A stretch of 64,000 nt of DNA, from contig NZ_CP114902.1 of assembly GCF_027497235.1 (NCBI RefSeq), positions 3,113,501 to 3,177,500 on the forward strand, in the 5' to 3' direction. Shown here piece after piece: positions 50,928 to 59,664 of the stretch. The notes under the pieces were generated by a model, which had not been told where the DNA came from, searched no databases, and saw nothing but the letters and a program-made list of their open reading frames with translations. Numbering within the stretch: position 1 is the stretch's first letter; each line of letters begins with the position of its first letter. Both the position numbers and the translations under genes were made by a program. This DNA comes from Micromonospora sp. WMMD1128 (GTDB lineage: Bacteria; Actinomycetota; Actinomycetes; Mycobacteriales; Micromonosporaceae).

Positions 50928-51713
50928 TCAGCCCTGCCGGCCGACGCGACGCCGCGCGACGACCAGGCCGGCCGCCCCGAGCAGGGCCAGTCCGCCTGCG
51001 GCGTACATGCCCATCGGGGTCGGCTCGGTGCTGCCGTCGCCGGTGGCCACCCCGCCGGCCGGTACGGAGCCCGCGGCGGCGCCGCTGACCATGCCGCAGG
51101 TGGCCGGGTCGGTGGCCTCCTCCGGGATGCCGTTCACGCCGACCGACTTGGCGAACGTGGACTCGCCGAGCGCCTCCATGTCGTACTTGCCGTTGCGGTT
51201 GGCGTCGATGCCGTGCTGCACCAGGTGCAGGTCCTTGAGGTGGTCGATGGTGCCGGCCGGAAGCTCGGCGGCCTTGATGACCCGGTCGTAGGTCAGCTTG
51301 CCCTGGGCGTCCGCCTTGGGCATCCGGTCCACCGCCAGCCCACTGGCCCGGGTGGTGTCACCGGCGGTGGTGAGCGAGATGAAGATGTCGCCGTACATCT
51401 TCAGGCCCTCCTCGGTGCTGACGTAGCCGTCGCCGTCGGCGTCGGCGGACTTGTCCGGGCAGTGGAAGTCCATGCCGTTCACCGCGCCGTGGATGTGCTG
51501 CGCGTGCGGGGAGTTCGGGGTCATCCCGGTGGAGGTGATCCGCACCCGCAGGTCGCCGCCGTCGGTCGTGGTCAGCGTGGCGGTGCCGCGGGCCCCGGTC
51601 TCGTTGAGGTCGAGCAGGGCCACCCGGACGCTCTCGTCGGCGTGCGCCACCCCGGGGAAGCCGAGGACGAGCGCCGCCGCCGGCAGCGCCAGCAGGGTTC
51701 GGGACAGTTTCAC
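50928..51713 (-). CDS. Secreted CHRD-domain protein with EF-hand-like loops
   Basis: A 261-aa exported protein. Signal peptide cleavage is near VAHADE. The CHRD-like beta domain includes ATLTTTDGGDLRVRITSTGM and PHAQHIHGAVNGMD. Two calcium-loop-like sequences are seen: DADGDGYVSTEE and DANRNGKYDMEA. A C-terminal hydrophobic helix (MYAAGGLALLGAAGLVVA) and basic tail RRRVGRQG resemble a cell-wall sorting tail, but no LPxTG motif precedes it (TEPTPMG is in that place). GGAG precedes GTG 51713. Neighbour of a class F sortase. Confidence 0.85.
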   Translation of the reverse strand: MKLSRTLLALPAAALVLGFPGVAHADESVRVALLDLNETGARGTATLTTTDGGDLRVRITSTGMTPNSPHAQHIHGAVNGMDFHCPDKSADADGDGYVSTEEGLKMYGDIFISLTTAGDTTRASGLAVDRMPKADAQGKLTYDRVIKAAELPAGTIDHLKDLHLVQHGIDANRNGKYDMEALGESTFAKSVGVNGIPEEATDPATCGMVSGAAAGSVPAGGVATGDGSTEPTPMGMYAAGGLALLGAAGLVVARRRVGRQG

Positions 51714-51797
51714 GGTTTCTCCTCGTCGCCGGTCCCGGCACCGGCGCCGGGACGTGTCAGGCATTCGGAGCGGCGCGGCGACCGGATGGGTCGCGGC

Positions 51798-53663
51798 TCA
51801 CGCGGGCCGGCGGAAGCTCGCCAGCACCACCCGGTGGACCTCCTGCTCCGCCGACCAGCGGTCGTCGGCGGTGACCCAGACCAGCCGGTGCCGGCTGCCG
51901 GCCCCGGTGCCGTTGGCGACCAGGCGGCGGGCGTGCAGCCGGCCGTCGGGTCCGTCCCACGTGTACTCCCACTCGGCCGCGCCGCCCGGCCGGATCACCG
52001 GGCCGATGCTGACCCGCTCGTATCCGGGCAGCCCGCCGGCGGCGCGCAGCCGTTCGGCCTCGCGCCGCCACAGCCCGCTCGGGTCCGCTGCCCGGCCACC
52101 GGCGACCTGCACCCCCAGCACCCGGGTGCCGGCCGGGTCGCGCAGGCAGACCACCGCGCCGTCGACGTCGCGCGTCCAGCCGGCCGGCAGGCCGACGGCG
52201 AAGCCGACCCGGTCCCGGTGCCACACCCACCCGGTCGGCAGCCGGCCACCACCAGCCGGCGCCCGACCGGCGGTCACCGGCGTCGGCGCGGACGGCCGAC
52301 TGAGACACGGCGCGCCCGGCACCGCCGGCGCGGCACCCGCCCCGGCCGCCGCCGGGCTCGTCCCGGCCGGCGTCGGACCCGTCCCGGCGGGCGCGGGGCC
52401 GGGCGGCACGGGTCCGGCCGCCGTCGGAGCCGGACCACCCCCGACGCCGTCGCGCCACTCGCCGAGCGCGGTCCGCACGCCGGCGACCGCCACCCCACCG
52501 GCCGTCGCCAGCGCCACCACCACGGCGGCCAGGGTGGCCGCGGAACGCCATCCGGTACGCCGGTCCGACCCGCCGCTCGGCACGCGCAGCGGCAGGACGT
52601 CGAGCCCCGGTACGACGGGAGTCCGGCGGACACCGTGACCACCCGCCGGCAGAGCCTGGGTGACCTCCGCCCCCGACGGCAGCGGTCCCGTGGTCTCCGC
52701 TGTCCGCGGCGGTCCCGTGGTCTCCGGTGCAGGCAGCGCCTGCGTCACGTCGGCGCCGGGTGGCGACGCCGGTGGCGTGACCCGCGACCGGTCCGCCCCC
52801 TCGACGGACCGGGAGGGTGGGCGGAGCCGGCCGAACCCGCGCCGGCCGTCGAGGCCGGCGACCCGGCGCAGCATCCGGGCCGCCTCCCCCGCGGTCAGCC
52901 GCTGCCGCTCGTCCCGGGCGAGCAGACCGGCGACGACCGGAGCCAGCGGGCCGGCGCGACGCATCCGGTCCGGTGGCTCGGTCGCCATCGCCAGCAACGT
53001 GGCCATGGTGCCGTCCCGGCGGTACGGTGGCCGTCCCTCGACCGCGGTGTAGAGCGTGGCACCCAACGCCCACAGGTCGGTGCCGGGTGAGGAGACGCCC
53101 CGGCGGACCCGCTCCGGCGCCACGTACTGCGGGGTGGCGGTGATCCCCCACGACCGGCTCAACGCCGCCGCCCCCTCCACCGCCGCCACGCCGAAGTCGC
53201 CGAGCAGCACCTGCCCGTCTGCGGTGACCAGCACGTTGCGCGGAGTGACGTCCCGATGAAGCACCCCGGCCCGGTGCGCCGCACGCAGCGCCTCCACCAG
53301 TTCGGCCCCGATACGGGCCACCGACCGGGGCGGCAGCGGGCCGTCGTCGGTGACGATCCGGTGCAGCGACCGGGACGGGACGTACTGCATGACGATCCAG
53401 GGCCGGCCGTCGGCGGTGATGACGTCGTGGACGCGTACCACGTTGGGGTGGTCCAGGCGGGCGGCGGCCCGCGCCTCGCGCAGCGTGCTGTCGTGCAACT
53501 CGGCGGTCTCCGGCGGCGACGCGCCGGCCCGCGGAAGCACCTCCTTGACCGCGACGTCGCGGTCGAGCAACTCGTCCCGGGCCAGCCACACCCGCCCCAT
53601 GCCGCCCTGGCCGACGCAGCGCACCAGCCGGTACCGCCCCACGCGTTCGAGATGGTCCGTCAC
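51798..53663 (-). CDS. Receptor-type Ser/Thr protein kinase
   Basis: A 621-aa Hanks-type kinase. The glycine loop is GQGGMGRVWLARDE, the ATP Lys is in VAVKEVL, the catalytic loop is HRDVTPRNVLV (Thr-Pro-Arg replaces Lys-Pro-x), and the metal loop is DFGVA. A juxtamembrane region of about 130 residues contains repeated ADVTQALPA/EVTQALPA segments. One TM helix follows (AATLAAVVVALATAGGVAV), then a Pro/Ala linker and an extracellular domain of about 150 residues (VWHRDRVGFAVGLPAGWTRD) with no named family. GTG 53663. Divergent from the LtrA gene. Confidence 0.88.
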   Translation of the reverse strand: MTDHLERVGRYRLVRCVGQGGMGRVWLARDELLDRDVAVKEVLPRAGASPPETAELHDSTLREARAAARLDHPNVVRVHDVITADGRPWIVMQYVPSRSLHRIVTDDGPLPPRSVARIGAELVEALRAAHRAGVLHRDVTPRNVLVTADGQVLLGDFGVAAVEGAAALSRSWGITATPQYVAPERVRRGVSSPGTDLWALGATLYTAVEGRPPYRRDGTMATLLAMATEPPDRMRRAGPLAPVVAGLLARDERQRLTAGEAARMLRRVAGLDGRRGFGRLRPPSRSVEGADRSRVTPPASPPGADVTQALPAPETTGPPRTAETTGPLPSGAEVTQALPAGGHGVRRTPVVPGLDVLPLRVPSGGSDRRTGWRSAATLAAVVVALATAGGVAVAGVRTALGEWRDGVGGGPAPTAAGPVPPGPAPAGTGPTPAGTSPAAAGAGAAPAVPGAPCLSRPSAPTPVTAGRAPAGGGRLPTGWVWHRDRVGFAVGLPAGWTRDVDGAVVCLRDPAGTRVLGVQVAGGRAADPSGLWRREAERLRAAGGLPGYERVSIGPVIRPGGAAEWEYTWDGPDGRLHARRLVANGTGAGSRHRLVWVTADDRWSAEQEVHRVVLASFRRPA

Positions 53664-53754
53664 AACTGGTGATTCGGCGCCGCCCCGGCTGCGGATGGGT
53701 GGCCTGACCACCGAATTCGGGACGGCCTCTGAGCTGGGCTGACACACTCGGCCG

Positions 53755-55071
53755 GTGGGCGGCGACCGGTGGCGTAAGGGCCTCGGACCCGCGGCTGAGG
53801 TCGCCCCGGCCACCCGGGTGGACAAGTTCGAGGTCTTCTTCGACCTCGTCTTCGTGGTGTCCTTCTTCCTCATCACCCGGGCCACCGCCGCCAACCTGAC
53901 GCTGCGGGAACTGCTGCACGCGCTGCTGGTGCTCGCCGTGCTCTGGTGGTGCTGGGTGGTGCACAGCGCGGTGGCCGCCCGGCTGCGGCTGGGCGAGGGC
54001 TTCGTACCGATCCTCATGGTGGTCGGCATGGTCGCGCTGTTCACGTTCGCGCTGGCCCTGCCACAGACCTTCGGCGACCTGCGCAACGGCGCCGCCGGCC
54101 CGATCCTGGTCGCGGTCAGCTACGTGGTGATCCGGGTCGTGCACACGTCGCTGTACTGGTACGCCACCCGTGGCGACCCACCGGCCCGACACAAGGTGTG
54201 GCTGTTCCTGCCCGAGCTGGTGCTCTCGACCTGCCTGTTGCTGGTGGCCGCGTTGCTGCCGCCACACGTCGACCCGCAGAACGGGCCGTGGCTGCGCGAC
54301 GGGCTGTGGATCGCCGTCGTCGCGGTGCAGTACAGCAGCGGGCTGCTGGCCGGCACCGACGGCTGGCGGATCGCCTCGGCCGAGCACTGGACCGAACGCT
54401 ACGACCTGATCCTGATCATCGCGCTGGGCGAGTCGGTCATCGCGGTCGGGGTCGGTGGCAACCTGCTCGGCAAGACGGTGACCTGGCCGGCCATCCCGGC
54501 GGCGATCTTCGGCATCCTGTTCACCGCCGCGTTGTGGTGGGCCCACTTCGACATGATCGGGCCGGCGGCGCGGATCGCGCTGCACACCGCCGAGGGCCAT
54601 CCCCGGGTGGCGATGGCCCGCGACGCGTACGCCTATCTCTACCTGCCGATGATCGCCGGGGTGATCCTGTTCGCGATCGGCGCGGAGGAGCTGGTCCGCA
54701 CCGTCACCGACCCGTCGGGCGGGGCGGCGGAGCGGGGCCACGGACCGGCCGCGCCGCTGCTCTTCGCCGGCGTGATGGTCTACCTCGCCGCCAACATGGC
54801 GTTCCAGTGGCGCACGCTGGGCACCCTGTCGTGGACCCGGGTCGGCACGCTCGTCGCGCTCGCGATCGCGCTGCCCGTGGGCCGGCACCTGCCGGCGCTC
54901 GGCGCGCTCGGACTGCTCACCACGATCTGCGTGGCGCTCGTCGCGGTCGAGCTGGTCGTCTACGCGGACGCCCGGACCGCGCTACGGCGGATGGTGCACC
55001 AGGAGCGGGTCAGCGGCGAGCAGCGCGAGGCCGCCTGGCGGGCCCGGTGGCGCGAGGATGGGACGGAGTGA
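53755..55071 (+). CDS. Low temperature requirement protein A (LtrA) family membrane protein
   Basis: A 438-aa membrane protein with about ten helices. The LtrA family signatures are KFEVFFDLVFVVSFFLITR at the N-terminus, LYWYATRG, and ERYDLILIIALGESVIAVG in the middle. The name comes from Listeria; the molecular role is unknown. GTG start at 53755. It is 33 bp upstream of the SRPBCC gene in the same direction and they may be co-transcribed. Confidence 0.88.
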   Translation: MGGDRWRKGLGPAAEVAPATRVDKFEVFFDLVFVVSFFLITRATAANLTLRELLHALLVLAVLWWCWVVHSAVAARLRLGEGFVPILMVVGMVALFTFALALPQTFGDLRNGAAGPILVAVSYVVIRVVHTSLYWYATRGDPPARHKVWLFLPELVLSTCLLLVAALLPPHVDPQNGPWLRDGLWIAVVAVQYSSGLLAGTDGWRIASAEHWTERYDLILIIALGESVIAVGVGGNLLGKTVTWPAIPAAIFGILFTAALWWAHFDMIGPAARIALHTAEGHPRVAMARDAYAYLYLPMIAGVILFAIGAEELVRTVTDPSGGAAERGHGPAAPLLFAGVMVYLAANMAFQWRTLGTLSWTRVGTLVALAIALPVGRHLPALGALGLLTTICVALVAVELVVYADARTALRRMVHQERVSGEQREAAWRARWREDGTE

Positions 55072-55104
55072 CCCATTACTTGACAGAGGCCCTAGAGTCT
55101 CCGC

Positions 55105-56166
55105 GTGATCGAGATCGTCACCGAGGTCGACCTGTCCCATCCGTCGGCCCGGATCTGGCAGGCGTTGACCGAACGGTCGCTGCTGGCCAAGTGGTTCGCC
55201 GAGAGCACGTCGGAGGACGACCGCTGGGTGCTGGCGACCGCGGGGCTGTCCGGCTACCAGGCCGACACCGAGGTCGAGGTGGTCGAGCTGCGCGTCGCCC
55301 AACGGCTGGTCGTACGGTGCCGGGAAGCCGGTCGGGCCACCCGTCTGGCCTGCGACCTGGTCCCCACCGCGCACGGCACCCGACTCTCCGTGCGAGAGGT
55401 CCTGGAGGAGGGCGACTGGGACGCCGAGGCCCGCGCCGCGCAGCACGGGCAGGCGGTGACCGGACGGCTACCGGCGATCCTCGACTGGCTCGCGTTCCAG
55501 GAGGTCGACCTGCGCCGCGCCGAGGGCGGGCTGACCGCGGAACTGCCTGTGGTCCGGCTGTCCGGCGACAAGCGACGCCGGTCCCGGCGGCGGGTGCTGC
55601 TGGCCGTCGCCACGGTGGTGCTGCTCGGCGCCGCCACCGCAGCGGCGCTGTGGGCGAACCGGGACACCCCGGCCGCGTCCGAGGCGCCGCCGCCGTCACC
55701 GCCGCCGCTTGTCCTGCCCTCCACCACGGCCAGCGCGTCGCCCCGGCCCACGACCGCCCGGCCCACGCCGAGCGCCAGCCGTCGCAGCGCCTCGCCGTCG
55801 CCGTCGGCGTCCCCCTCCACCAGCCGTACGCCGAGCCCGACGCCGCCGGCCGCCCTTCCGCTGGCCGCGACCTACCAGACCGTCACCGACCGGGTGTTCG
55901 GCTATCGCGGCGAGGTCGTGCTGCGCAACCCGGGCCAGGTCCCACGCCCGGAGTGGACGGTGACGGTGACCATCGGCGACAACGCCACCGTGGGTTCGGT
56001 GGAGGGTGCCGAGGCGGCGCAGGACGGCACCGTGGTCACGTTCACCGGCGCCGAACTGCCGCCCGACGGGTCGGTCACCATCCGCTTCGACATCCGCGAC
56101 CCGGACCCGCTGCACAACGCCCCCGCCGCCTGCGCCACCGACAACACCCCCTGCGCCACCCCCTGA
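55105..56166 (+). CDS. SRPBCC (AHSA1-like) domain, TM helix and CBM2-like ectodomain
   Basis: A 353-aa protein with an unusual order. Residues 1-150 are an SRPBCC/AHSA1-type cup that could bind a hydrophobic ligand or chaperone (IWQALTERSLLAKWFAE, GTRLSVREVLEEGDW). A basic stretch (DKRRRSRRRVLL) and TM helix (LLAVATVVLLGAATAAAL) follow, then a long Pro/Ser/Thr linker. The outer domain has CBM2-like strands (TYQTVTDRVFGYRGEVVLRN, PEWTVTVTIGDN) ending in CATDNTPCATP. It recalls the ectodomain of the kinase at 29244. Signal transfer across the membrane is possible but untested. Confidence 0.75.
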   Translation: MIEIVTEVDLSHPSARIWQALTERSLLAKWFAESTSEDDRWVLATAGLSGYQADTEVEVVELRVAQRLVVRCREAGRATRLACDLVPTAHGTRLSVREVLEEGDWDAEARAAQHGQAVTGRLPAILDWLAFQEVDLRRAEGGLTAELPVVRLSGDKRRRSRRRVLLAVATVVLLGAATAAALWANRDTPAASEAPPPSPPPLVLPSTTASASPRPTTARPTPSASRRSASPSPSASPSTSRTPSPTPPAALPLAATYQTVTDRVFGYRGEVVLRNPGQVPRPEWTVTVTIGDNATVGSVEGAEAAQDGTVVTFTGAELPPDGSVTIRFDIRDPDPLHNAPAACATDNTPCATP

Positions 56167-56208
56167 CCCACCGCCCGCAGCAGCGACACCGGGCCATCGT
56201 CGTCCACC

Positions 56209-56244
56209 CGCCCGGCAATCGGTTGATCGCCGGGCGTCTTTCTT
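56209..56244 (+). terminator. Intrinsic terminator
   Basis: CGCCCGGCAATC (56209) pairs with GATCGCCGGGCG with one mismatch around a GGTT loop. TCTTTCTT follows at 56237-56244. It ends the LtrA/SRPBCC transcript. Confidence 0.85.
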
Positions 56245-56267
56245 AAGAATTTCCCCCATTGAGCCCC

Positions 56268-56281
56268 TGGGAGCGCTCCCG
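56268..56281. promoter_or_regulatory. CebR-like operator
   Basis: TGGGAGCGCTCCCG matches the CebR box (TGGGAGCGCTCCCA) at 13 of 14 positions; CebR is the LacI-family repressor of cellulose and cello-oligosaccharide genes in Streptomyces. It lies 86 bp before the GH62 start. Confidence 0.85.
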
Positions 56282-56366
56282 TAACATACCTGACGCGGCT
56301 GTTAACGTTCACAACACAATCATCCCCGCGAATGCACCGGCCGCCACCACCACAGGAGGAAGCGTT

Positions 56367-57788
56367 ATGCCTAGATTTAGGGCCGCCAATGTCGGCCTGG
56401 CGTCGGCCGGCGCCGTGCTGCTGGCCACGACCGGAGTCGTCGCGGCGCTGCCGGCCGGGGCCGCGGCTGCCGGCTGCTCGGTGAAGTACACCGTGACGGC
56501 ACAGTGGGGCGGCGGCTTCGGCGCCGACGTCGCCATCACCAACCTCGGCGACTCACTGTCCAACTGGACACTCACCTGGAACTACGGCGCCGGACAAACC
56601 GTCACCCAGGCATGGAACGCCACCGTCACCCAGAGCGGCGCCGCCGTCACCGCCAAGAACGTCAGCTACAACGGCTCGATCCCCACCAACGGCACCACCT
56701 CGTTCGGCTTCAACGGCGCCTGGAACAGCAGCAACCCCGCCCCCACCAGCTTCACCCTCAACGGGGTCACCTGCACCGGCGGCACCACCAACCCCACCAC
56801 GTCACCGACCAGTTCGCCGACCACGTCGCCGACGAGCTCGCCCACGCCGCCACCGCCGACCACGCCGCCGCCGAACAACACGTGCAGTCTGCCGACGTCG
56901 TACCGCTGGTCCTCGACCGGCGCGCTGGCGCAGCCGAAGTCCGGCTGGGTGTCGCTGAAGGACTTCACCGTGGTGCCCTACAACGGTAAGCACCTGGTCT
57001 ACGCCACCACGCACAACACCGGTTCGTCGTGGGGCTCGATGAACTTCAGCCCGTTCACCAACTGGTCCGACATGGCCTCGGCCAGCCAGAACGGCATGAA
57101 CCAGGGCACCGTCGCACCCACCCTGTTCTACTTCGCCCCGCGCAACATCTGGGTCCTCGCCTACCAGTGGGGCGGCACGGCGTTCTCCTACAAGACCTCG
57201 TCCGACCCGACCAACCCCAACGGCTGGTCCTCGGCACAGCCCCTGTTCACCGGCAGCATCTCCGGCTCCGGCACCGGCCCGATCGACCAGACGCTGATCG
57301 CCGACGACCAGAACATGTACCTGTTCTTCGCCGGCGACAACGGCAAGATCTACCGCGCCAGCATGCCGATCGGGAACTTCCCCGGCAACTTCGGCTCCAA
57401 CTACACCACCATCATGAGCGACAGCACGAACAACCTGTTCGAAGCCGTCCAGGTCTACAAACTCCAGGGACAGACCCGCTACCTCATGATCGTCGAAGCC
57501 ATCGGCTCCCAGGGCCGCTACTTCCGCTCCTTCACCGCCACCAGCCTGGGCGGCTCCTGGACCCCCAACGCCACCAGCGAGAGCAACCCCTTCGCCGGCA
57601 AGGCCAACAGCGGCGCCACCTGGACCAACGACATCAGCCACGGCGAACTCATCCGCACCACCGCCGACCAGACCTTCACCGTCGACCCCTGCAACCTCCA
57701 ACTCCTCTACCAGGGCCGCTCCCCCAACTCCGGCGGCGACTACGGCCTCCTGCCCTACCGCCCGGGCCTGCTCACCCTCCAGCGCTGA
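56367..57788 (+). CDS. GH62 alpha-L-arabinofuranosidase with N-terminal CBM2
   Basis: A 473-aa secreted enzyme that removes arabinose from arabinoxylan. Signal peptide cleavage is near AGAAAAG. The CBM2 ([20 protein letters not shown] to FTLNGVTC, about 32-130) is joined by a TSPTSSPTT linker to the GH62 five-bladed propeller (about 165-473). GH62 features are [20 protein letters not shown] (with the likely general base Asp), [19 protein letters not shown], and [19 protein letters not shown] (with the likely Glu). AGGAGG precedes ATG 56367. A CebR-like box upstream suggests induction by cello-oligosaccharides. Confidence 0.92.
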   Translation: MPRFRAANVGLASAGAVLLATTGVVAALPAGAAAAGCSVKYTVTAQWGGGFGADVAITNLGDSLSNWTLTWNYGAGQTVTQAWNATVTQSGAAVTAKNVSYNGSIPTNGTTSFGFNGAWNSSNPAPTSFTLNGVTCTGGTTNPTTSPTSSPTTSPTSSPTPPPPTTPPPNNTCSLPTSYRWSSTGALAQPKSGWVSLKDFTVVPYNGKHLVYATTHNTGSSWGSMNFSPFTNWSDMASASQNGMNQGTVAPTLFYFAPRNIWVLAYQWGGTAFSYKTSSDPTNPNGWSSAQPLFTGSISGSGTGPIDQTLIADDQNMYLFFAGDNGKIYRASMPIGNFPGNFGSNYTTIMSDSTNNLFEAVQVYKLQGQTRYLMIVEAIGSQGRYFRSFTATSLGGSWTPNATSESNPFAGKANSGATWTNDISHGELIRTTADQTFTVDPCNLQLLYQGRSPNSGGDYGLLPYRPGLLTLQR

Positions 57789-57848
57789 GGCACGGAGAGA
57801 AAGAGGTCATGAGAAGACTGCTCACCCTCTGACGGAGGGACGCACAGG

Positions 57849-57879
57849 GGCGGGGGCGGCCAATCCGGCCGCCCCCGCC
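57849..57879. terminator. Bidirectional GC hairpin
   Basis: GGCGGGGGCGGCC (57849-57861) and GGCCGCCCCCGCC (57867-57879) are perfect 13-bp arms with a 5-nt loop, followed by TCGTTTG. They lie between the convergent GH62 and pectate lyase genes. Confidence 0.88.
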
Positions 57880-57892
57880 TCGTTTGCGCCGG

Positions 57893-59452
57893 TCAGGCGT
57901 ACGTCTCGAACTCGCCGACCCTCGGCGTACCGCTGGAGCTGTTGATCTTGAAGTTGATCTTCTTCAGTGAGGTGGCGGCGAAGCTGATGGCGCCAGCGCC
58001 GCTGCCGGCGGCCAACACGGCCCCGGTGTCGTTGTTGACCAGCTGCCAGGAACCGATCGAACCCTGGGTACCGGACGGCTCCCGGATCACCACCCGGGAC
58101 ACCCGGGTGGCCGAGCCCCATTTGATCGAGATGGTGCCGGTCGAACCGGACGGCGACCACCAGGTGCCGAGGTTGCCGTCACGCACGTTGCCGTAGCTGG
58201 TGCCGCTGGCCTTGCTGGAGCCGTCCGCGCCGGCGCCGGAGACGAGGCTCAGGTTGGTCCCGCCGGACGGCGGCGGCGTGGTCGTCGGCGGCGGCGTGGT
58301 CGGCGCGGGCGTGGTCGGCCCCGGCGTGGTCGGCGGCGGGGACTGCGGCGTGCAGTTGCCGTCGGACACCCGCAGACCGGTGTTCGCGCCGGCGGTCTGC
58401 CGCACGATGTCCGGCACGCAGCTCGCCCCGTCGAGACGGTACGAGTAGGGGATGCCGACGGTGGTGTTGGACGTCGGGTTCGGCCCCGCCGGGTAGTTCT
58501 CGTCGCCGGTGGCGGACCAGGTCACGTTGTCGAAGATGTTGCCGCTGACCTGCCAGGACCCGCGCTCGTTGGTGTAGAAGGTGCCGAGTACGTCCTTCGA
58601 GTTGCGGAAGTAGTTGTTCTCCACCTTCGCCTTCGCCCCGGCCCGGGAGTTGATGCCCGACTCGTGCAGGCTCACATAGTGATTGTTGTAGATGTGGGCG
58701 GTGCCGCCGCGCAGCAGCGGCGTACGGGAGTCGATGTTCTCGTAGAGGTTGTGGTCGAACGTGATGAAGCTGTTCGAGCGGTCGCTCTCACCCGACCCGA
58801 TCAGCCCGCCGCGACCGGAATTACGCAGGATGCTGTAGGACAGGGTGACGTACTGGGTGTCGTTCTTCATGTCGAACAGGCCGTCGAAGCCCTCCGACTC
58901 CCCACCCGACGCCTCAAGCGTCACGTGGTCCACCCAGATGTTGCGGACAGTGCTCTCCATGCCGATGGCGTCACCGCCGTTGGAGGTCGGCGAGCCCGAC
59001 TTCTTGACGTTCCGCACGGTCACGTTCTGGATGATGATGTTGCGCGACTCGCGGATGTGGATGCCGAGCTGATCGAAGACGGCGCCGCCGCCCACCCCGA
59101 TGATGGTGACGTTGCTGATCTGCTTCAGCTCGATCACGCCGGCCGCCGTGTTGCAGCTCGAACCGGAGACCTTCGCGGTGTTGCCGTGGTTGATGGTGCC
59201 GCTGACCTCGATGATGATCGGGGTGCTGCTGCTGGCCCGGTTGCACAGGGCGGTGTGGATCGCGGTCCCGGTGGTGGCGCGTACCGTCTGCCCGCCCGCG
59301 CCGCCGGTGGTCCCGCCGTTCTGGGTCGCGTAGCCGGTGGCGACGCCGGCCGCCGCCGACGCCTCGGGGGTCGGCAGCGCCACCACCACCGCGGCTCCCA
59401 CCGCCGCCGTTGCCATTGCGGCCTGTAGTCGCAGTGCGACTGGTCGTTTCAT
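57893..59452 (-). CDS. Secreted PL1 pectate lyase with C-terminal F5/8-type domain
   Basis: A 519-aa secreted enzyme that cleaves polygalacturonate by beta-elimination. The signal peptide ends near EASAAAG. The parallel beta-helix (about 40-370) shows VIELKQISNVTIIGVGGG, GIHIRESRNIIIQNVTVRN, the WVDHVTLEAS motif, DGLFDMKNDTQYVTLSYSIL, and SRTPLLRGG with the catalytic-type Arg. After a PPPTTP linker, the C-terminal 130 residues form a discoidin-like carbohydrate-binding domain (SYGNVRDGNLGTWWSPSG). AGGCGG precedes ATG 59452. A LacI-type palindrome lies 158 bp upstream. Confidence 0.92.
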   Translation of the reverse strand: MKRPVALRLQAAMATAAVGAAVVVALPTPEASAAAGVATGYATQNGGTTGGAGGQTVRATTGTAIHTALCNRASSSTPIIIEVSGTINHGNTAKVSGSSCNTAAGVIELKQISNVTIIGVGGGAVFDQLGIHIRESRNIIIQNVTVRNVKKSGSPTSNGGDAIGMESTVRNIWVDHVTLEASGGESEGFDGLFDMKNDTQYVTLSYSILRNSGRGGLIGSGESDRSNSFITFDHNLYENIDSRTPLLRGGTAHIYNNHYVSLHESGINSRAGAKAKVENNYFRNSKDVLGTFYTNERGSWQVSGNIFDNVTWSATGDENYPAGPNPTSNTTVGIPYSYRLDGASCVPDIVRQTAGANTGLRVSDGNCTPQSPPPTTPGPTTPAPTTPPPTTTPPPSGGTNLSLVSGAGADGSSKASGTSYGNVRDGNLGTWWSPSGSTGTISIKWGSATRVSRVVIREPSGTQGSIGSWQLVNNDTGAVLAAGSGAGAISFAATSLKKINFKINSSSGTPRVGEFETYA

Positions 59453-59609
59453 TTTCCGCCTCGCTTCGTATTCGGGCACGCCGGAACAGCCAGCTGTCGC
59501 CGAAAAGGGAAAGGTGAATTGCCGCGACGCGATCAGGCGCGTCGCCGGCCGCTCTCATTCATTCGCGGAGCCCGGTCCGCAAATGAAACATCGATGTAAC
59601 GCAATCGTA

Positions 59610-59623
59610 TGAAAGCGCTTTCG
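59610..59623. promoter_or_regulatory. LacI-type operator upstream of the pectate lyase
   Basis: TGAAAGCGCTTTCG contains the perfect 12-bp palindrome GAAAGCGCTTTC (59611-59622). Its half site equals the one at 23937. It lies upstream of the leftward pectate lyase. Confidence 0.8.
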
Positions 59624-59664
59624 TGGATGGCAAGGGCTGGCGTTTGCAGGTTTTTTGCACTACC

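Noticed and set aside
51757..54888. 1043-codon minus-strand frame
   Set aside because: It overlaps the kinase and LtrA genes in another frame; the kinase frame contains all the conserved motifs.
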